A stretch of DNA of 64,000 nucleotides from a virus. Of the stretch, positions 1-8,663 are shown one piece after another (position 1 is the stretch's first letter; each line of letters starts with the position of its first letter). Below the pieces are notes generated by a model. The model was not told the origin of the DNA. It searched no databases and saw only the letters and a program-made list of their open reading frames with translations. The stretch covers positions 17,327-81,326 of the IMG/VR virus record IMGVR_UViG_3300037346_000419, one strand, 5' to 3'. The position numbers and the translations under genes were made by a program.

Positions 1-2333
1 CTAGTTTTTTTATAAATGATACCAGGACCTGAAAATTTACCTTCTGATTCATCTAAGAAAACTTCATAAGGTTTATTATTTAATAATCCTACAATCCATT
101 TATAGACATGTCCTTGTGAGTGGCTTATAAATGCTTCTCCTTCTAATTCTCTAGGTCTTTTTATAGCATCATGTTCTTTAAAAGCAACTTCATCTTTAAT
201 ATCAGTATTAACTAATACACCAGTTCTACAGCCATCTCTATAAACAGTTACACCTTTAAGTCCCATTTCCCAAGATTTCATATAGATATTTGCTACTTCT
301 TCTTTAGTTACGGTATTTGGTAGATTAATTGTGGAGCTTATTGCACTAGTAGTATATTTTTGTAAAATACTTTGCATTTTAACTCTTTTTGTCCAATCAA
401 TATCATTTGCTGTGCTACCATACCAAGGTGACACTTTGAAATATAGTTCTAAAGAATCCTTAGTTAAAGCTTTTACATAAAGGTAAGCATTTTCCTTAGT
501 TTTATTAGTACCTTTTAATAAAGGATTAACATCAAAAGCTACTTCATTTTGAATTTGTATAATCATCCAATCTTTAAATTTAGGATGTAAAACAGAATAT
601 TCTGTCCAAGAATCTTTATTTTGGTCAATAAAATCTATTCTAACTCCTTCTTCTCCTGGATTAACTTTCTTTCTCCTAGTATAAAAAGGCATAAATAAAG
701 GCTCACAACCAGATGTTGTTTGAGTCATAATTGAAGTTGTTCCAGCAGGTGCAATTGTATTCCAATTTACATTTCTTCTACCATATTTCATCATTCTTAA
801 CTTTTGCTCTGGAAATTCTTCTATAAGCATTTGATAAAAATCATTTGCACCTTGAGTTTCTTTATCAGAAAAAATATTGGTGAATTCTAAATTTTTATCC
901 CAACCTTTAAAAGGTCCTCTAAGAATAGCTAAATCAATACTACAATCAAGTTCTGCCTTCATTTTTGTATGCATTACAAGTTCAACAGTATCTAAAGCTA
1001 CTTCTGAATCAAATTTTAAATTTAAAGCAGCTAACATATCTCCTAAAGCAGTTATACCACATCCAACTCTTCTACCTGATTCTGCAATATCTTTAACATT
1101 TAACCATAGAGTTTTTTCAATAGCTTTTTCTTCTTCAGGTAAATTATCAGATTCTATTTTTAATAGAATTCTTTCAATATACTCAATTTCTAAATCAACT
1201 AAATTATCTCCTTGTCTCATCATTTCATAAGTGATTTTATATAATAAATCATAGTCAATTACAGCTTCTTCAGTAAATGGGTTTTGTACCATATTAAATA
1301 GATTTAATAAAATTAATCTACAAGTATCATAAACTGCCATTGGCTGTTCTCCACAAGCATTTGTTCCATCAATAAAATATTTAGAATACACAGAGGAAGG
1401 GTCGTAATTAATAACTCTATCCCAGAAAAATAGTCCTGGTTCTGCATTTTCCCAAGCATTTTGTACAATTGCATCAAAATACTCTTTTGCTCTGATTTTT
1501 TTAGCATATATTTTAAAATCTAATGAAGAATCTTGTATTATTGTCAGTGTATTATACTCTAAATCCTCTCTTTGACATTCTACAATTTCAGAATTTATAT
1601 CACAAGGAAATCTAAGAATATAATCCTCATCATTTTTTACAGCTTCAAAAAATTTATCTCTTGTTTTTACAGAAATATTAGCTCCTGTAATCATAGTTCT
1701 ATCAATTTTTGAATTGATAAAATCTAAACTGTCAGGATGATTAATATCAATATCAAGAAGACAAGCTCCTCTTCTACCATCTTGAGCTACTTCTCTTGTT
1801 GAATTAGAATATCTTGACATAAATGATACTGGACCTGTTGAAGTACTTGAAGCATTTTTAACTTCAATTCCTTTTGGTCTAATATTAGAAATACCTAATC
1901 CATAACCACATCCTCTTTTAGCTGCTGATATCAGCATTGTGTCAGTGTACATTATACTAGAATAAGAATCTTTAGGTGGTGGTAATCTAAGGCAATTACT
2001 AAGGCTTCTATAACCTTCTTTATAACCTAAAGATGCCATAATTCTACCTTGTGGTACAATGTATTTAAAATCTTTAAACATATCAAAGATTTTTTCTTCT
2101 GTTAAAGGTATTCTTTGTAAAGCATAATCAGACATAATTTCTAAGTTAAAAGAAGCATCTTCATAATAATTTTTTTCTTTTTCAATATACTTAGATTCTA
2201 CTTTAGCAAATTCTTTTGCTAGTCTTCTGTGCATGTCATTAGGTGTTATATCATTTTCTTGTGCATATTTATTAAGCCACACATCTGAAGCTAATTCATC
2301 ATTATTAAAATATTCTAATAATTCTTTATTCAT
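1..2333 (-). CDS. nrdJ: Adenosylcobalamin-dependent (class II) ribonucleotide reductase, 3' end beyond window
   Basis: The open frame reads from an ATG at 2333 to base 1, about 777 residues, and continues past the window edge. It should reduce ribonucleotides to deoxyribonucleotides for phage DNA synthesis in the host cytoplasm. The class II cysteine set is visible: SLSNCLRLPP (C114), then NACGEQP with C327 as the thiyl radical cysteine, N325 and E329 beside it, and C338 eleven residues later as partner of C114 in the redox pair. No class I diiron subunit gene is nearby, consistent with a B12-dependent enzyme. The start overlaps the end of the GroES-like gene by 8 bases, so the two are translationally coupled and probably share the promoter at 2628. 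The family call is strong; the C-terminal region was not seen. Confidence 0.93.
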   Translation of the reverse strand, partial: MNKELLEYFNNDELASDVWLNKYAQENDITPNDMHRRLAKEFAKVESKYIEKEKNYYEDASFNLEIMSDYALQRIPLTEEKIFDMFKDFKYIVPQGRIMASLGYKEGYRSLSNCLRLPPPKDSYSSIMYTDTMLISAAKRGCGYGLGISNIRPKGIEVKNASSTSTGPVSFMSRYSNSTREVAQDGRRGACLLDIDINHPDSLDFINSKIDRTMITGANISVKTRDKFFEAVKNDEDYILRFPCDINSEIVECQREDLEYNTLTIIQDSSLDFKIYAKKIRAKEYFDAIVQNAWENAEPGLFFWDRVINYDPSSVYSKYFIDGTNACGEQPMAVYDTCRLILLNLFNMVQNPFTEEAVIDYDLLYKITYEMMRQGDNLVDLEIEYIERILLKIESDNLPEEEKAIEKTLWLNVKDIAESGRRVGCGITALGDMLAALNLKFDSEVALDTVELVMHTKMKAELDCSIDLAILRGPFKGWDKNLEFTNIFSDKETQGANDFYQMLIEEFPEQKLRMMKYGRRNVNWNTIAPAGTTSIMTQTTSGCEPLFMPFYTRRKKVNPGEEGVRIDFIDQNKDSWTEYSVLHPKFKDWMIIQIQNEVAFDVNPLLKGTNKTKENAYLYVKALTKDSLELYFKVSPWYGSTANDIDWTKRVKMQSILQKYTTSAISSTINLPNTVTKEEVANIYMKSWEMGLKGVTVYRDGCRTGVLVNTDIKDEVAFKEHDAIKRPRELEGEAFISHSQGHVYKWIVGLLNNKPYEVFLDESEGKFSGPGIIYKKT

Positions 2334-2616
2334 GAGTCCCTAAAATTTCATCATAATTAATAAGACTATATGTATGAATCTCTTTTTCAGAAATTTTATC
2401 ATGTTTTATGATATTACTACCTGAATAAGAGCTTATAAAAATTTTGTCTCCTTCTTTTACACCATTTTGTGGACATTCATTTCCTAAATTTAAAACAGTC
2501 CTTGTAATTTCAAACAAGTCTTCATCTGTTTCTTTTACATTATCCAATAGAATAATGTCTTTCTTTTTTTTAAGTGCTATAGTTTTAATTAGCACATTTT
2601 TTCCTATCGCTTTCAT
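2326..2616 (-). CDS. GroES-like co-chaperonin
   Basis: This 96-residue protein has the size and pattern of a GroES/gp31-type co-chaperonin: an N-terminal strand (AIGKNVLIKTI), a middle G-D-K-I turn (KEGDKIFISS), and a C-terminal strand with YSLINYDEIL. It would cap the host GroEL for folding phage proteins, probably capsid proteins. A TTG five codons upstream extends the frame, but the ATG at 2616 gives the normal N-terminus and lies just after the promoter-like box at 2628-2636. It overlaps the start of nrdJ by 8 bases. Confidence 0.8.
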   Translation of the reverse strand: MKAIGKNVLIKTIALKKKKDIILLDNVKETDEDLFEITRTVLNLGNECPQNGVKEGDKIFISSYSGSNIIKHDKISEKEIHTYSLINYDEILGTHE

Positions 2617-2627
2617 TTTGTGAACTT

Positions 2628-2636
2628 GCAAAGTTA
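2628..2636 (-). promoter_or_regulatory. Bacteroidetes-type -7 box upstream of the GroES-like gene and nrdJ
   Basis: The minus strand reads TAACTTTGC, a match to the Bacteroidetes -7 consensus TAnnTTTG. It lies 11 bases before the ATG at 2616, so the leader would be very short. No clear TTTG -33 element is visible at the usual distance. Confidence 0.45.
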
Positions 2637-2644
2637 ATATAACT

Positions 2645-3475
2645 TTACATATTTAAAAAATACAATTCATGTTTTGCTCTAGTTCTTGCAACATACTTTA
2701 AGTTTTGCTCTTGTTGTAGTTGCTCTTTACTTTTAGCAAATTTTGAAGGTATTAAATTCTCATTTAGTATATAAACTACATCAGATTCCAAACCTTTTGA
2801 TTTATGAATTGTACATAGCATTATACCATTTTCTTTTTCTTCAAATAGAGATTTTAATTTCTCTAATAAAACACTAACTAAATCATAGTCTCCACAAAAA
2901 TGCTTATATAATAAGGTAAAATTATTAAGATTCTCTTTAAAAACATAAAATTTAATTTTTCCTTCTTCAGAATAATCTTTTTCTAATTCTTCTGTTCTAT
3001 AAGTCATTTCAATAAAAGCTTGAGTAACTGTGTTTGTGGAATAAGCTTTTAAAAATCTAATTAAAGAATTTAAAATGTCTTCTCCTTTTAAATATACATT
3101 TTTATCTTCAGCTAACAACTGAAAATAAAGCTCTATTAAAGGATTTGTATTCCTGCAAATTACCATTGCTCCATTTTGTATCAATTTATAGTCAGTTATA
3201 GTCTTTACAATACCTTCTGAAGAATTAAAAGGTGTCATTACATCATAGACTTCATTTGCTTTCTTTATAATTGAGTCATCGCATCTGTAACAAATATCTA
3301 AAGGTAATTGTTTTACATTTGGTTTAGATAAAAATAAATCAAAAGAAGAGGTTGAAGCCCCAGAAAAACCATAAATAGCTTGATTTTTATCTCCAACACA
3401 AATAAATCTTTTAACTGATTGTTCAATTAACTTATCTACAATTTTATGTTGACAAATATTCAAATCCTGACATTC
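2645..3475 (-). CDS. UvrD-like SF1 helicase, 3' exon
   Basis: This is the second exon (277 codons with stop) of a split superfamily 1 helicase; the first is 4039-4671. Joining ...LMVD to ECQDLN restores the Walker B/motif II segment VDECQD. The exon then shows motif III (VGDKNQAIYGFSGA), motif IV-like CYRCDDSI, and near the C-terminus motif V/VI elements (CTIHKSKGLESDVV and YVARTRAKHELY). The spliced protein is about 487 residues, short for UvrD but usual for phage SF1 helicases in recombination or replication. Upstream of 3475 the frame stays open into intron sequence to 3523, but those codons do not belong to the protein. Confidence 0.85.
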   Translation of the reverse strand, partial: ECQDLNICQHKIVDKLIEQSVKRFICVGDKNQAIYGFSGASTSSFDLFLSKPNVKQLPLDICYRCDDSIIKKANEVYDVMTPFNSSEGIVKTITDYKLIQNGAMVICRNTNPLIELYFQLLAEDKNVYLKGEDILNSLIRFLKAYSTNTVTQAFIEMTYRTEELEKDYSEEGKIKFYVFKENLNNFTLLYKHFCGDYDLVSVLLEKLKSLFEEKENGIMLCTIHKSKGLESDVVYILNENLIPSKFAKSKEQLQQEQNLKYVARTRAKHELYFLNM

Positions 3476-4038
3476 CGTTTTTTTGTATAGTTTTAAAACA
3501 TGATAAAGATTAATTATTATCATTATACTATACCTTATACTTTCATATAAGACTAGACTATATCTTAAAAATTTCTAATTTTACATTTTTAATATTTAGA
3601 TTTTTTATTGTATGAGAATTTATCCAATTTCTTTTGTAAGTATTCTCCCTTTTAGAATCATATATATGCTGAGATAATCTTGCTTTTAAACTTGTGCAAG
3701 TTACCCCTACATACCTTACTTCTAATGTTTCTGGATTTTTTAAAACATATATTAAAAACTCTCTTTGTTTAATATTTTTTATTCTCTACATGTTAAATCT
3801 TGTGTTATGCAAAAACAGTAATTTTTCTCCCCGTTTCCAAATAAAATAATCAATTTTAAATGTACGTATTTCTACTAGTCGTTGAACCTTACCCATTTTA
3901 AAAGGTCTTGGCTGCTGATTGCCTATTTGACATCTCAATTATTTTTAACATTCACACTTATCTTTTCAGATTATGTTGTAGTTAATTGAGCTTTAAGGTA
4001 TTCCAGCAATTAAAGGAGTTTTAAGTGAACTAAATTTA
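3476..4038 (-). ncRNA. Group I self-splicing intron in the UvrD-like helicase gene
   Basis: On the minus strand the four conserved core elements appear in order: P (AATTGCTGGAATACC, 3997-4011), Q (AATCAGCAGCCAAG, 3907-3920), R (GGTTCAACGACTAGT, about 3873-3888) and S (AAGATATAGTCT, 3555-3566). The 5' splice site is set by exon end GTGGAT pairing with intron GTTCAC, with the conserved U-G wobble at the junction. The intron ends in G at 3476. Removing 563 bases fuses GAT to GAA and restores the helicase motif VDECQD. A GIY-YIG endonuclease remnant lies between R and S, in the P8 position. Confidence 0.88.
3558..3785 (-). pseudogene. GIY-YIG homing endonuclease remnant inside the group I intron
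   Basis: About 75 codons open to the stop at 3558 encode an N-terminal GIY-YIG domain: the GIY-like segment FLIYVLKN, the YIG-like segment VRYVGVT, then LKARLSQH with the catalytic arginine region. The C-terminal part, including the catalytic glutamate and any DNA-binding domain, is absent. There is no usable start: an in-frame ATG at 3791 is followed directly by TAG, and no other ATG lies in the frame. The stop codon is part of the intron S element. I read it as a decayed homing endonuclease. Translation from a non-ATG codon cannot be excluded. Confidence 0.72.
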
Positions 4039-4671
4039 ATCCACCATTAGATAATGAGGATATATTGGAATTTGAAGGCTTTTTACAACTGGTAAATAAA
4101 TCATATCATTAAAATCTATTAAAACTAAGTTTGATTCATAACTAGCATTTCTTAATTCTAAAAATCTTTGCCATAAAACTTTTAAATCAGGTGTGATAAC
4201 TAAACTTTTATCCATAGTTATAAAACAATCTCTAATAGATTCTACATCATCAATTAAAAATAATCTAGATATATCATTCATATCCATTAAATCATAACTC
4301 ATTTTAAGTTTATCTTTCCAAACTAGCTTTTTAAATATTCTTTTATTTTGAAATTGTAATTTTTTAATTAAACTAAAATTTTTACCATTATCTATTTTTA
4401 TATTCTTATAACTATTTCTTATTGCACTTAAACCTAAACTATGAATTGTCATAGCTTTTCCTTGAGTTAAATTTTTACTTTCTATTTTATTTTGAATTTC
4501 TTCTTTGATTGATTTATTAAAAGCTAAAAAAAGAGTTTTTTCTTGACAATGTTCTAATAACAGTAACAAAGTGGTAGTTTTACTACCACCTGCTACAGCA
4601 TTTATTAAAATATTACAATCTTCATTATTCCAAACATCTAAAATGTTTTGTTGTTTTTCACTTAGAATCAT
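4039..4671 (-). CDS. UvrD-like SF1 helicase, 5' exon
   Basis: This is the first exon (211 codons) of the split helicase. It begins with a Q-motif-like SEKQQNILDVW, followed by Walker A NAVAGGSKTTT (about residues 24-34), AFNKS (motif Ia region) and TIHSLGLSA (motif Ib region). It ends at ...YPHYLMVD, the first half of Walker B, where the group I intron starts. Unspliced, it would stop at TAA three bases later. The P-loop reads GGSKT where most family members have GSGKT or GGGKT, so the residue before the invariant lysine is Ser. It overlaps the preceding small gene by 14 bases. Confidence 0.85.
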
Positions 4672-4786
4672 TTTTTAATATTTTTATAATTTCTTCAATT
4701 TCAAACTTTTCATCAGTACCTAACCTATCAGACCAACTTACTAAGTTTTCTAATCTTTCGATACCTATTTTTACATTTTTTGGCAT
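4658..4786 (-). CDS. Small hypothetical protein (42 aa)
   Basis: A 42-residue frame starts at ATG 4786 and ends inside the first codons of the helicase 5' exon with a 14-base overlap, the tight packing seen throughout this strand. The product is charged and helical (IGIERLENLVSW... then EIEEIIKILK). No family is recognised. Confidence 0.5.
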   Translation of the reverse strand: MPKNVKIGIERLENLVSWSDRLGTDEKFEIEEIIKILKNDSK

Positions 4787-4787
4787 A

Positions 4788-5036
4788 TTATAATATTTCT
4801 ATAGTTAAATGAACCCATTCATCAATTATTTCAACTTCTGTTTTAACTTTATCTTTAAAAGTAACTATAACTTCATGTTGAATCTGTCTAGCATCTTCTA
4901 TATCAATTCTTGATGCTTTTTCTCTTCCTACATCTCCATTTTCTCTGGTTATATAAGTTATTGTGTTTTCATCTGCATCATCTAAATATAGATTAGTCAT
5001 TAATGTATCAATGAACTTTTTTATATCTTCTTTCAT
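4788..5036 (-). CDS. Hypothetical protein (82 aa)
   Basis: This acidic 82-residue protein begins KEDIKKFIDTLMTN and contains alternating strand-like segments (HEVIVTFKD, TEVEIIDEWVHLTIEIL). The start overlaps the stop of the upstream gene by 4 bases (ATGA type), supporting co-translation. No conserved motif was recognised. It lies between a secreted small protein and the helicase gene. Confidence 0.6.
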   Translation of the reverse strand: MKEDIKKFIDTLMTNLYLDDADENTITYITRENGDVGREKASRIDIEDARQIQHEVIVTFKDKVKTEVEIIDEWVHLTIEIL

Positions 5037-5272
5037 GGTCTTTTTTTAAGTGCTAAAGCAAATCCTCTTTTATACCCATCTTTATAGGTATCTTCATCTA
5101 AAACAATCATTGGACACATTGGAACAATTCCTAAAAAAGTACAATTATATTTATCAAAACACCAACCTTCAGTATAACCTTTTTTAAATCCTTCACAATA
5201 AGTTCCTGTTGTGTTATAAGCGTTTATATTTAACATATAAACGCTTAAACATATTAATATTAATTTTCGCAT
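5033..5272 (-). CDS. Small secreted or periplasmic Cys-containing protein (79 aa)
   Basis: The N-terminus MRKLILICLSVYMLNINAY is a clear signal peptide with a cleavage site near NINA-Y. The mature ~60 residues contain four cysteines (YCEGF, WCFDKYNC, PMCP), probably forming disulfides, and end in a basic helix (DGYKRGFALALKKRP). Export suggests an action at the host envelope, such as superinfection immunity or lysis, but no family was recognised. It overlaps its neighbours at both ends. Confidence 0.62.
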   Translation of the reverse strand: MRKLILICLSVYMLNINAYNTTGTYCEGFKKGYTEGWCFDKYNCTFLGIVPMCPMIVLDEDTYKDGYKRGFALALKKRP

Positions 5273-6204
5273 AATTTTTTTATTTTAGCATATATTTCAG
5301 TCCAAGTTGGTAAACCCATAATACACTTATCATCAATATAAACATCTGCTGAAATTTTTCTACAATCTGCTCCAAACTTTTGAATAAGATGTGGCATATT
5401 ACAATTTATATAATCATATTGTATGTCATTTTTATCTAAAAAAGCTATTGCAGCTCGTATTGTTGAAAATCTTTTCATATCATCTTTATAATTTTGAGTA
5501 TTACAAGCTTTTACTGAAAGTATATCACCATTTAATGAAGAAATCCAATAATAATAATCTTCCTGATAAATTGAATTTTGTCTTACAAGCATTTCTAAAT
5601 AACCTTTCCAAGTTACATAACCTTGAGCATCAGTTCCTGTTATATTAAAGTAATCTGCAACTTCACTAAAGTGTTCTTCTTTTATATTACTTATTTTCTC
5701 TATAGCTTTTCCATCATATGTTCTAAATAAAAATTTATCTAATAACTTAATAGAATGACCATCATTATAAAACATCATATGCTTTTGATTTTCAGCTTTA
5801 CCAATATAAAAATTTCTTATATAATCACAATCCTTGATGATTTCACCAACAGTAAATACTACACCATCTGACAATCTTTTTATAGAGTGAATATGATGGG
5901 AAAAATTTGAATTTAAATAATATTCTGCATTATATAGACCATCTCCTTTTCCATAAAAGCTCATTAATCCACTCACAGGATTAAGTATATAATGACCATT
6001 ATATCCATTTATTTCTATTATCTCATAATCTTTTTCAACAACTTTTTCCCAAAATTCTGGATTGTTTTCTACTAAATGAGAAGAAATTTCTGAAAACGTA
6101 CCACTTCCATTAAAATTGTAAATATTTCTACCTTCTAAGAAATTTACTACAGTATTTAATTTAACACTTCCTGGATATTTTTTAATTAATTTATATTTTT
6201 TCAT
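5260..6204 (-). CDS. Hypothetical protein (314 aa)
   Basis: This 314-residue protein begins KKYKLIKKYPGSVKLNT, followed by NNPEFWEKV, a short module I have seen at the N-terminus of various phage hypothetical proteins. The rest contains strand-rich segments (GYNGHYILNPVSGL, KHMMFYNDGHSI) and ends with YDYINCNMPHLIQKFGADC. No catalytic motif is evident. It overlaps both neighbours by a few bases, so it sits inside the operon. Confidence 0.62.
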   Translation of the reverse strand: MKKYKLIKKYPGSVKLNTVVNFLEGRNIYNFNGSGTFSEISSHLVENNPEFWEKVVEKDYEIIEINGYNGHYILNPVSGLMSFYGKGDGLYNAEYYLNSNFSHHIHSIKRLSDGVVFTVGEIIKDCDYIRNFYIGKAENQKHMMFYNDGHSIKLLDKFLFRTYDGKAIEKISNIKEEHFSEVADYFNITGTDAQGYVTWKGYLEMLVRQNSIYQEDYYYWISSLNGDILSVKACNTQNYKDDMKRFSTIRAAIAFLDKNDIQYDYINCNMPHLIQKFGADCRKISADVYIDDKCIMGLPTWTEIYAKIKKLCEN

Positions 6205-6382
6205 ATTTTATTTTTTCTAATTTAAATTCATATTTATCTCCAACTTTAGTTTCAATTATACCTGTCTTAAAGTCTATATTTTTTATTTCTTTATATATTT
6301 CACTATGAGGTATTTTTAATTTTTCACAAACTGCTTTTCTAAACATACTTCCTGCAATTCCATTTAATTTATATGCGTTCAT
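6191..6382 (-). CDS. Small hypothetical protein (63 aa)
   Basis: This basic 63-residue protein (MNAYKLNGIAGSMFRKAVCEKL...) overlaps the dNMP kinase stop by 4 bases and the next gene start by 14 bases. No family is recognised; a role linked to its neighbours is only inferred from overlap. Confidence 0.55.
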   Translation of the reverse strand: MNAYKLNGIAGSMFRKAVCEKLKIPHSEIYKEIKNIDFKTGIIETKVGDKYEFKLEKIKYEKI

Positions 6383-7215
6383 ATTATTTTTTCTTTAATT
6401 AAAATTTCTTTTACTTTTTCGATTAACTTTTCAATAGTACCATTATTATCAATTACATAATCAAACTCTGCATTATCTAAGCTTGCTTCGGATTTATGTT
6501 CATTAGACATTTCCACCATAGTTTTAGTACCTCTATTAACTCTAATAGTAATTCCATTTTCATCTTTAATAGCTTTTAACTCATTTGGGAAGCGCATATC
6601 AGTAATTATCCAATTAGGATAAATATCAATTATATCATTTTCATGAGGTTCATAATTTTCATTTACATTTTCTCCTGCTAGTTTGTGTTTTATATTTAAA
6701 AAAGATTTATACTCACTCATTAAAGCATTAACCCAAATATTTGGATGTATAATTTGTCTTCCACATTCAGTGCCTAATAATTGAAGTAAAAGTCTAGGTG
6801 TAAGTTTAACTATATACCATTTTAAATTATTAGCAATGTTTTTGTTGCCTCCTAAGTAAGGAACTAATACATTATCTTCATTATAAAATAAAGTTTTAGT
6901 ATAATACCACCATTCTTCTCCTAATTCTTTCTCTTTAAATTCTCTATCTTCTAGTTGTTCTCTAGTACAATTAAGTAATAAACAAACTATATCTTTTAAT
7001 TTATCAGCAAATTTTTTATTTTCCCAATTTGTTTCTTCTGGAAAATTTAAAGGTTCATTAGATTGTAAAAAATCTACACAATCTTTTATTGTAGTGGGTT
7101 TTCCAAAAGGTGTATTTCCTATATAAGCTTGACCCTCTTGGTCAATTAACCACTGTATTATCTTTCCAACTGTATCTTTTCCTGAACCTAGTTTCCCTGA
7201 AATTCCAATTATCAT
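6379..7215 (-). CDS. Deoxynucleoside monophosphate kinase-like protein
   Basis: This 278-residue P-loop kinase resembles phage dNMP kinases (T4 gp1 type). The Walker A is at the N-terminus (MIIGISGKLGSGKDTVGK). Further hallmarks are KFADKLKDIVCLLLNCTREQLEDREFKE, the LLQLLGTECGRQIIHPNIWV segment near the middle, and WIITDMRFPNELKAI as the Walker B/lid region. It would phosphorylate dNMPs for the phage dNTP supply, in line with nrdJ in the same strand group. Its start overlaps the upstream gene stop by 4 bases. Confidence 0.82.
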   Translation of the reverse strand: MIIGISGKLGSGKDTVGKIIQWLIDQEGQAYIGNTPFGKPTTIKDCVDFLQSNEPLNFPEETNWENKKFADKLKDIVCLLLNCTREQLEDREFKEKELGEEWWYYTKTLFYNEDNVLVPYLGGNKNIANNLKWYIVKLTPRLLLQLLGTECGRQIIHPNIWVNALMSEYKSFLNIKHKLAGENVNENYEPHENDIIDIYPNWIITDMRFPNELKAIKDENGITIRVNRGTKTMVEMSNEHKSEASLDNAEFDYVIDNNGTIEKLIEKVKEILIKEKII

Positions 7216-7832
7216 GTTATATCTCTCCCTCTATTAAAATATTTTTTATCACTTTCTGGCCAATTAAATATTTCTTCTACATTTACTAGAGGTAAATCTA
7301 ATTCAATATCATCAAAATCTTCAACAGTCATTAATGTTCCAAAAGTTTCATTTATAGTATTAATATATTTTTGTTTATAATCTGAATTTTTTAAAAGAAC
7401 ATTTCTTTCTTTATCTTTAGAAACTGAAAATAATAATTTTAACTCTTCAGAATTATACATCTCACTATATTTTCCTTTTATAAAACTATCATAAGCTTTA
7501 TGAAATCTTTCAGGAATTTCTATTACTAACATGTGTCTATTTGAATTAATAAAATCAGCTTCATAACTATAATCTGTTACATAAGATGGATGTTTTCTTA
7601 AATTCACTAAAGCTGTATTTGTTATTTCAGGTTTGTAATTTTTATTAAACATTACAATAATATTTTTACCTTGATTTAAATTTGAACCATTTAGAGTAAT
7701 ATCATGAATACCAACTGCCATTTTCCAAAATATATTAAAATTTAACACAAAATCATCACCATAACCTCTCAAACTTGGCATTAAATATTTATAAGTTTTA
7801 TTTATATATGTGCCATTATCTAATAATTCCAT
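7212..7832 (-). CDS. Hypothetical protein (206 aa)
   Basis: This 206-residue protein is of no recognised family. Visible features are an N-terminal segment with LLDNGTYINKTYKYLMPSLRGYG, strand-rich patches and an acidic C-terminal region (VEDFDDIELDLPLVNVEEIF). It overlaps the dNMP kinase start by 4 bases. Proteins with the LxNGTYI...YLMPSL opening recur in crAss-like phage genomes in my recollection, but I cannot name a function. Confidence 0.58.
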   Translation of the reverse strand: MELLDNGTYINKTYKYLMPSLRGYGDDFVLNFNIFWKMAVGIHDITLNGSNLNQGKNIIVMFNKNYKPEITNTALVNLRKHPSYVTDYSYEADFINSNRHMLVIEIPERFHKAYDSFIKGKYSEMYNSEELKLLFSVSKDKERNVLLKNSDYKQKYINTINETFGTLMTVEDFDDIELDLPLVNVEEIFNWPESDKKYFNRGRDIT

Positions 7833-7835
7833 ATT

Positions 7836-8663
7836 TTATATATTCATACATATTTCATAGGTTAAAGAATTATAATAAACTTCAGACTTCTCTGTTCTTG
7901 ATTTCAAAAATATAATATCTTCTGGCATATTATTTTCTAATTTGTAAGTTTTAATTCTTTGTTGAAGTGTTAGGTTTTTAATTGCTTCTTCTGAAGTGTA
8001 AAAAGCTTCTAACTCATAAGCACTTAAATTTCTAGTAGCTAATTCTAGTAATTCAGGAGGAGTTGGCATTAACACATAATCTAAAAAAGCATCTAAAGCA
8101 TCATATAAATGACAATAAGATATTAATTGCCATTTGTAAACACTATCAATTCCTGTTTTGTTCTTAAAACTTTTCCAAGTTTCAGGAACTTTACAATCCC
8201 TAATTATATCATGATACTTAATATCACACTCACCAGTTAAAAAACCTTTTGAAATTCTTTCAGTATTTTTAATATATTCAGTATTATTTAATTGACTTAT
8301 TATAGATATTGCTCCATCTTCACAATATCTGCCTTTCTGTAAACTAAAAGTACCTTCTAATAAACTTGCATCAAAGAATTTATAATTATTTTCTAACCAC
8401 AGTTCTTGTAAGTAAGTTTTTGCCCCATCTGGTAAAGGGTCTTCTACACTATTTGTATAATCTTTTTGTAATTTAATAACATCTCTAGCAACTAACATTA
8501 TACCATTAGTTTCAGAATAATCAATTAATTTATCTGGATTATAATCAGTTTTTAATTTTTCTTGGACTTTATTTTTCAATATATCCGTAGCTTTCTCTAA
8601 TTCCATTTTATCAAAAAATGGCCTATTAGTACAAACTCTATGTGAACTTGAAGCTCTAATCAT
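7836..8663 (-). CDS. YqaJ/RecB-like PD-(D/E)XK exonuclease
   Basis: This 275-residue protein matches the phage recombination exonuclease layout. It begins MIRASSSHRV (the region where YqaJ-like nucleases carry a SxS...R start), then has KGRYCEDGAI (Gx..E helix), LTGECDIKYHD (catalytic D with preceding strand) and IIRDCKVPETW (D-x-K equivalent of the PD-(D/E)XK motif), followed by YKWQLISYCHLYDA (the Q-x-x-x-Y helix). It should process double-stranded ends. A single-strand annealing partner is expected, and the Sak4-like ATPase may cooperate with it. It overlaps the upstream gene by 8 bases. Confidence 0.72.
   Translation of the reverse strand: MIRASSSHRVCTNRPFFDKMELEKATDILKNKVQEKLKTDYNPDKLIDYSETNGIMLVARDVIKLQKDYTNSVEDPLPDGAKTYLQELWLENNYKFFDASLLEGTFSLQKGRYCEDGAISIISQLNNTEYIKNTERISKGFLTGECDIKYHDIIRDCKVPETWKSFKNKTGIDSVYKWQLISYCHLYDALDAFLDYVLMPTPPELLELATRNLSAYELEAFYTSEEAIKNLTLQQRIKTYKLENNMPEDIIFLKSRTEKSEVYYNSLTYEICMNI

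Noticed and set aside
3789-3791. Possible TAG recoding to glutamine (known in some crAss-like phages), suggested by ATG-TAG before the GIY-YIG frame.
   Set aside because: Well-supported genes such as the major capsid protein end in TAG with the next gene starting just after, and the tmRNA tag ends TAG TAG, so TAG is a stop here.
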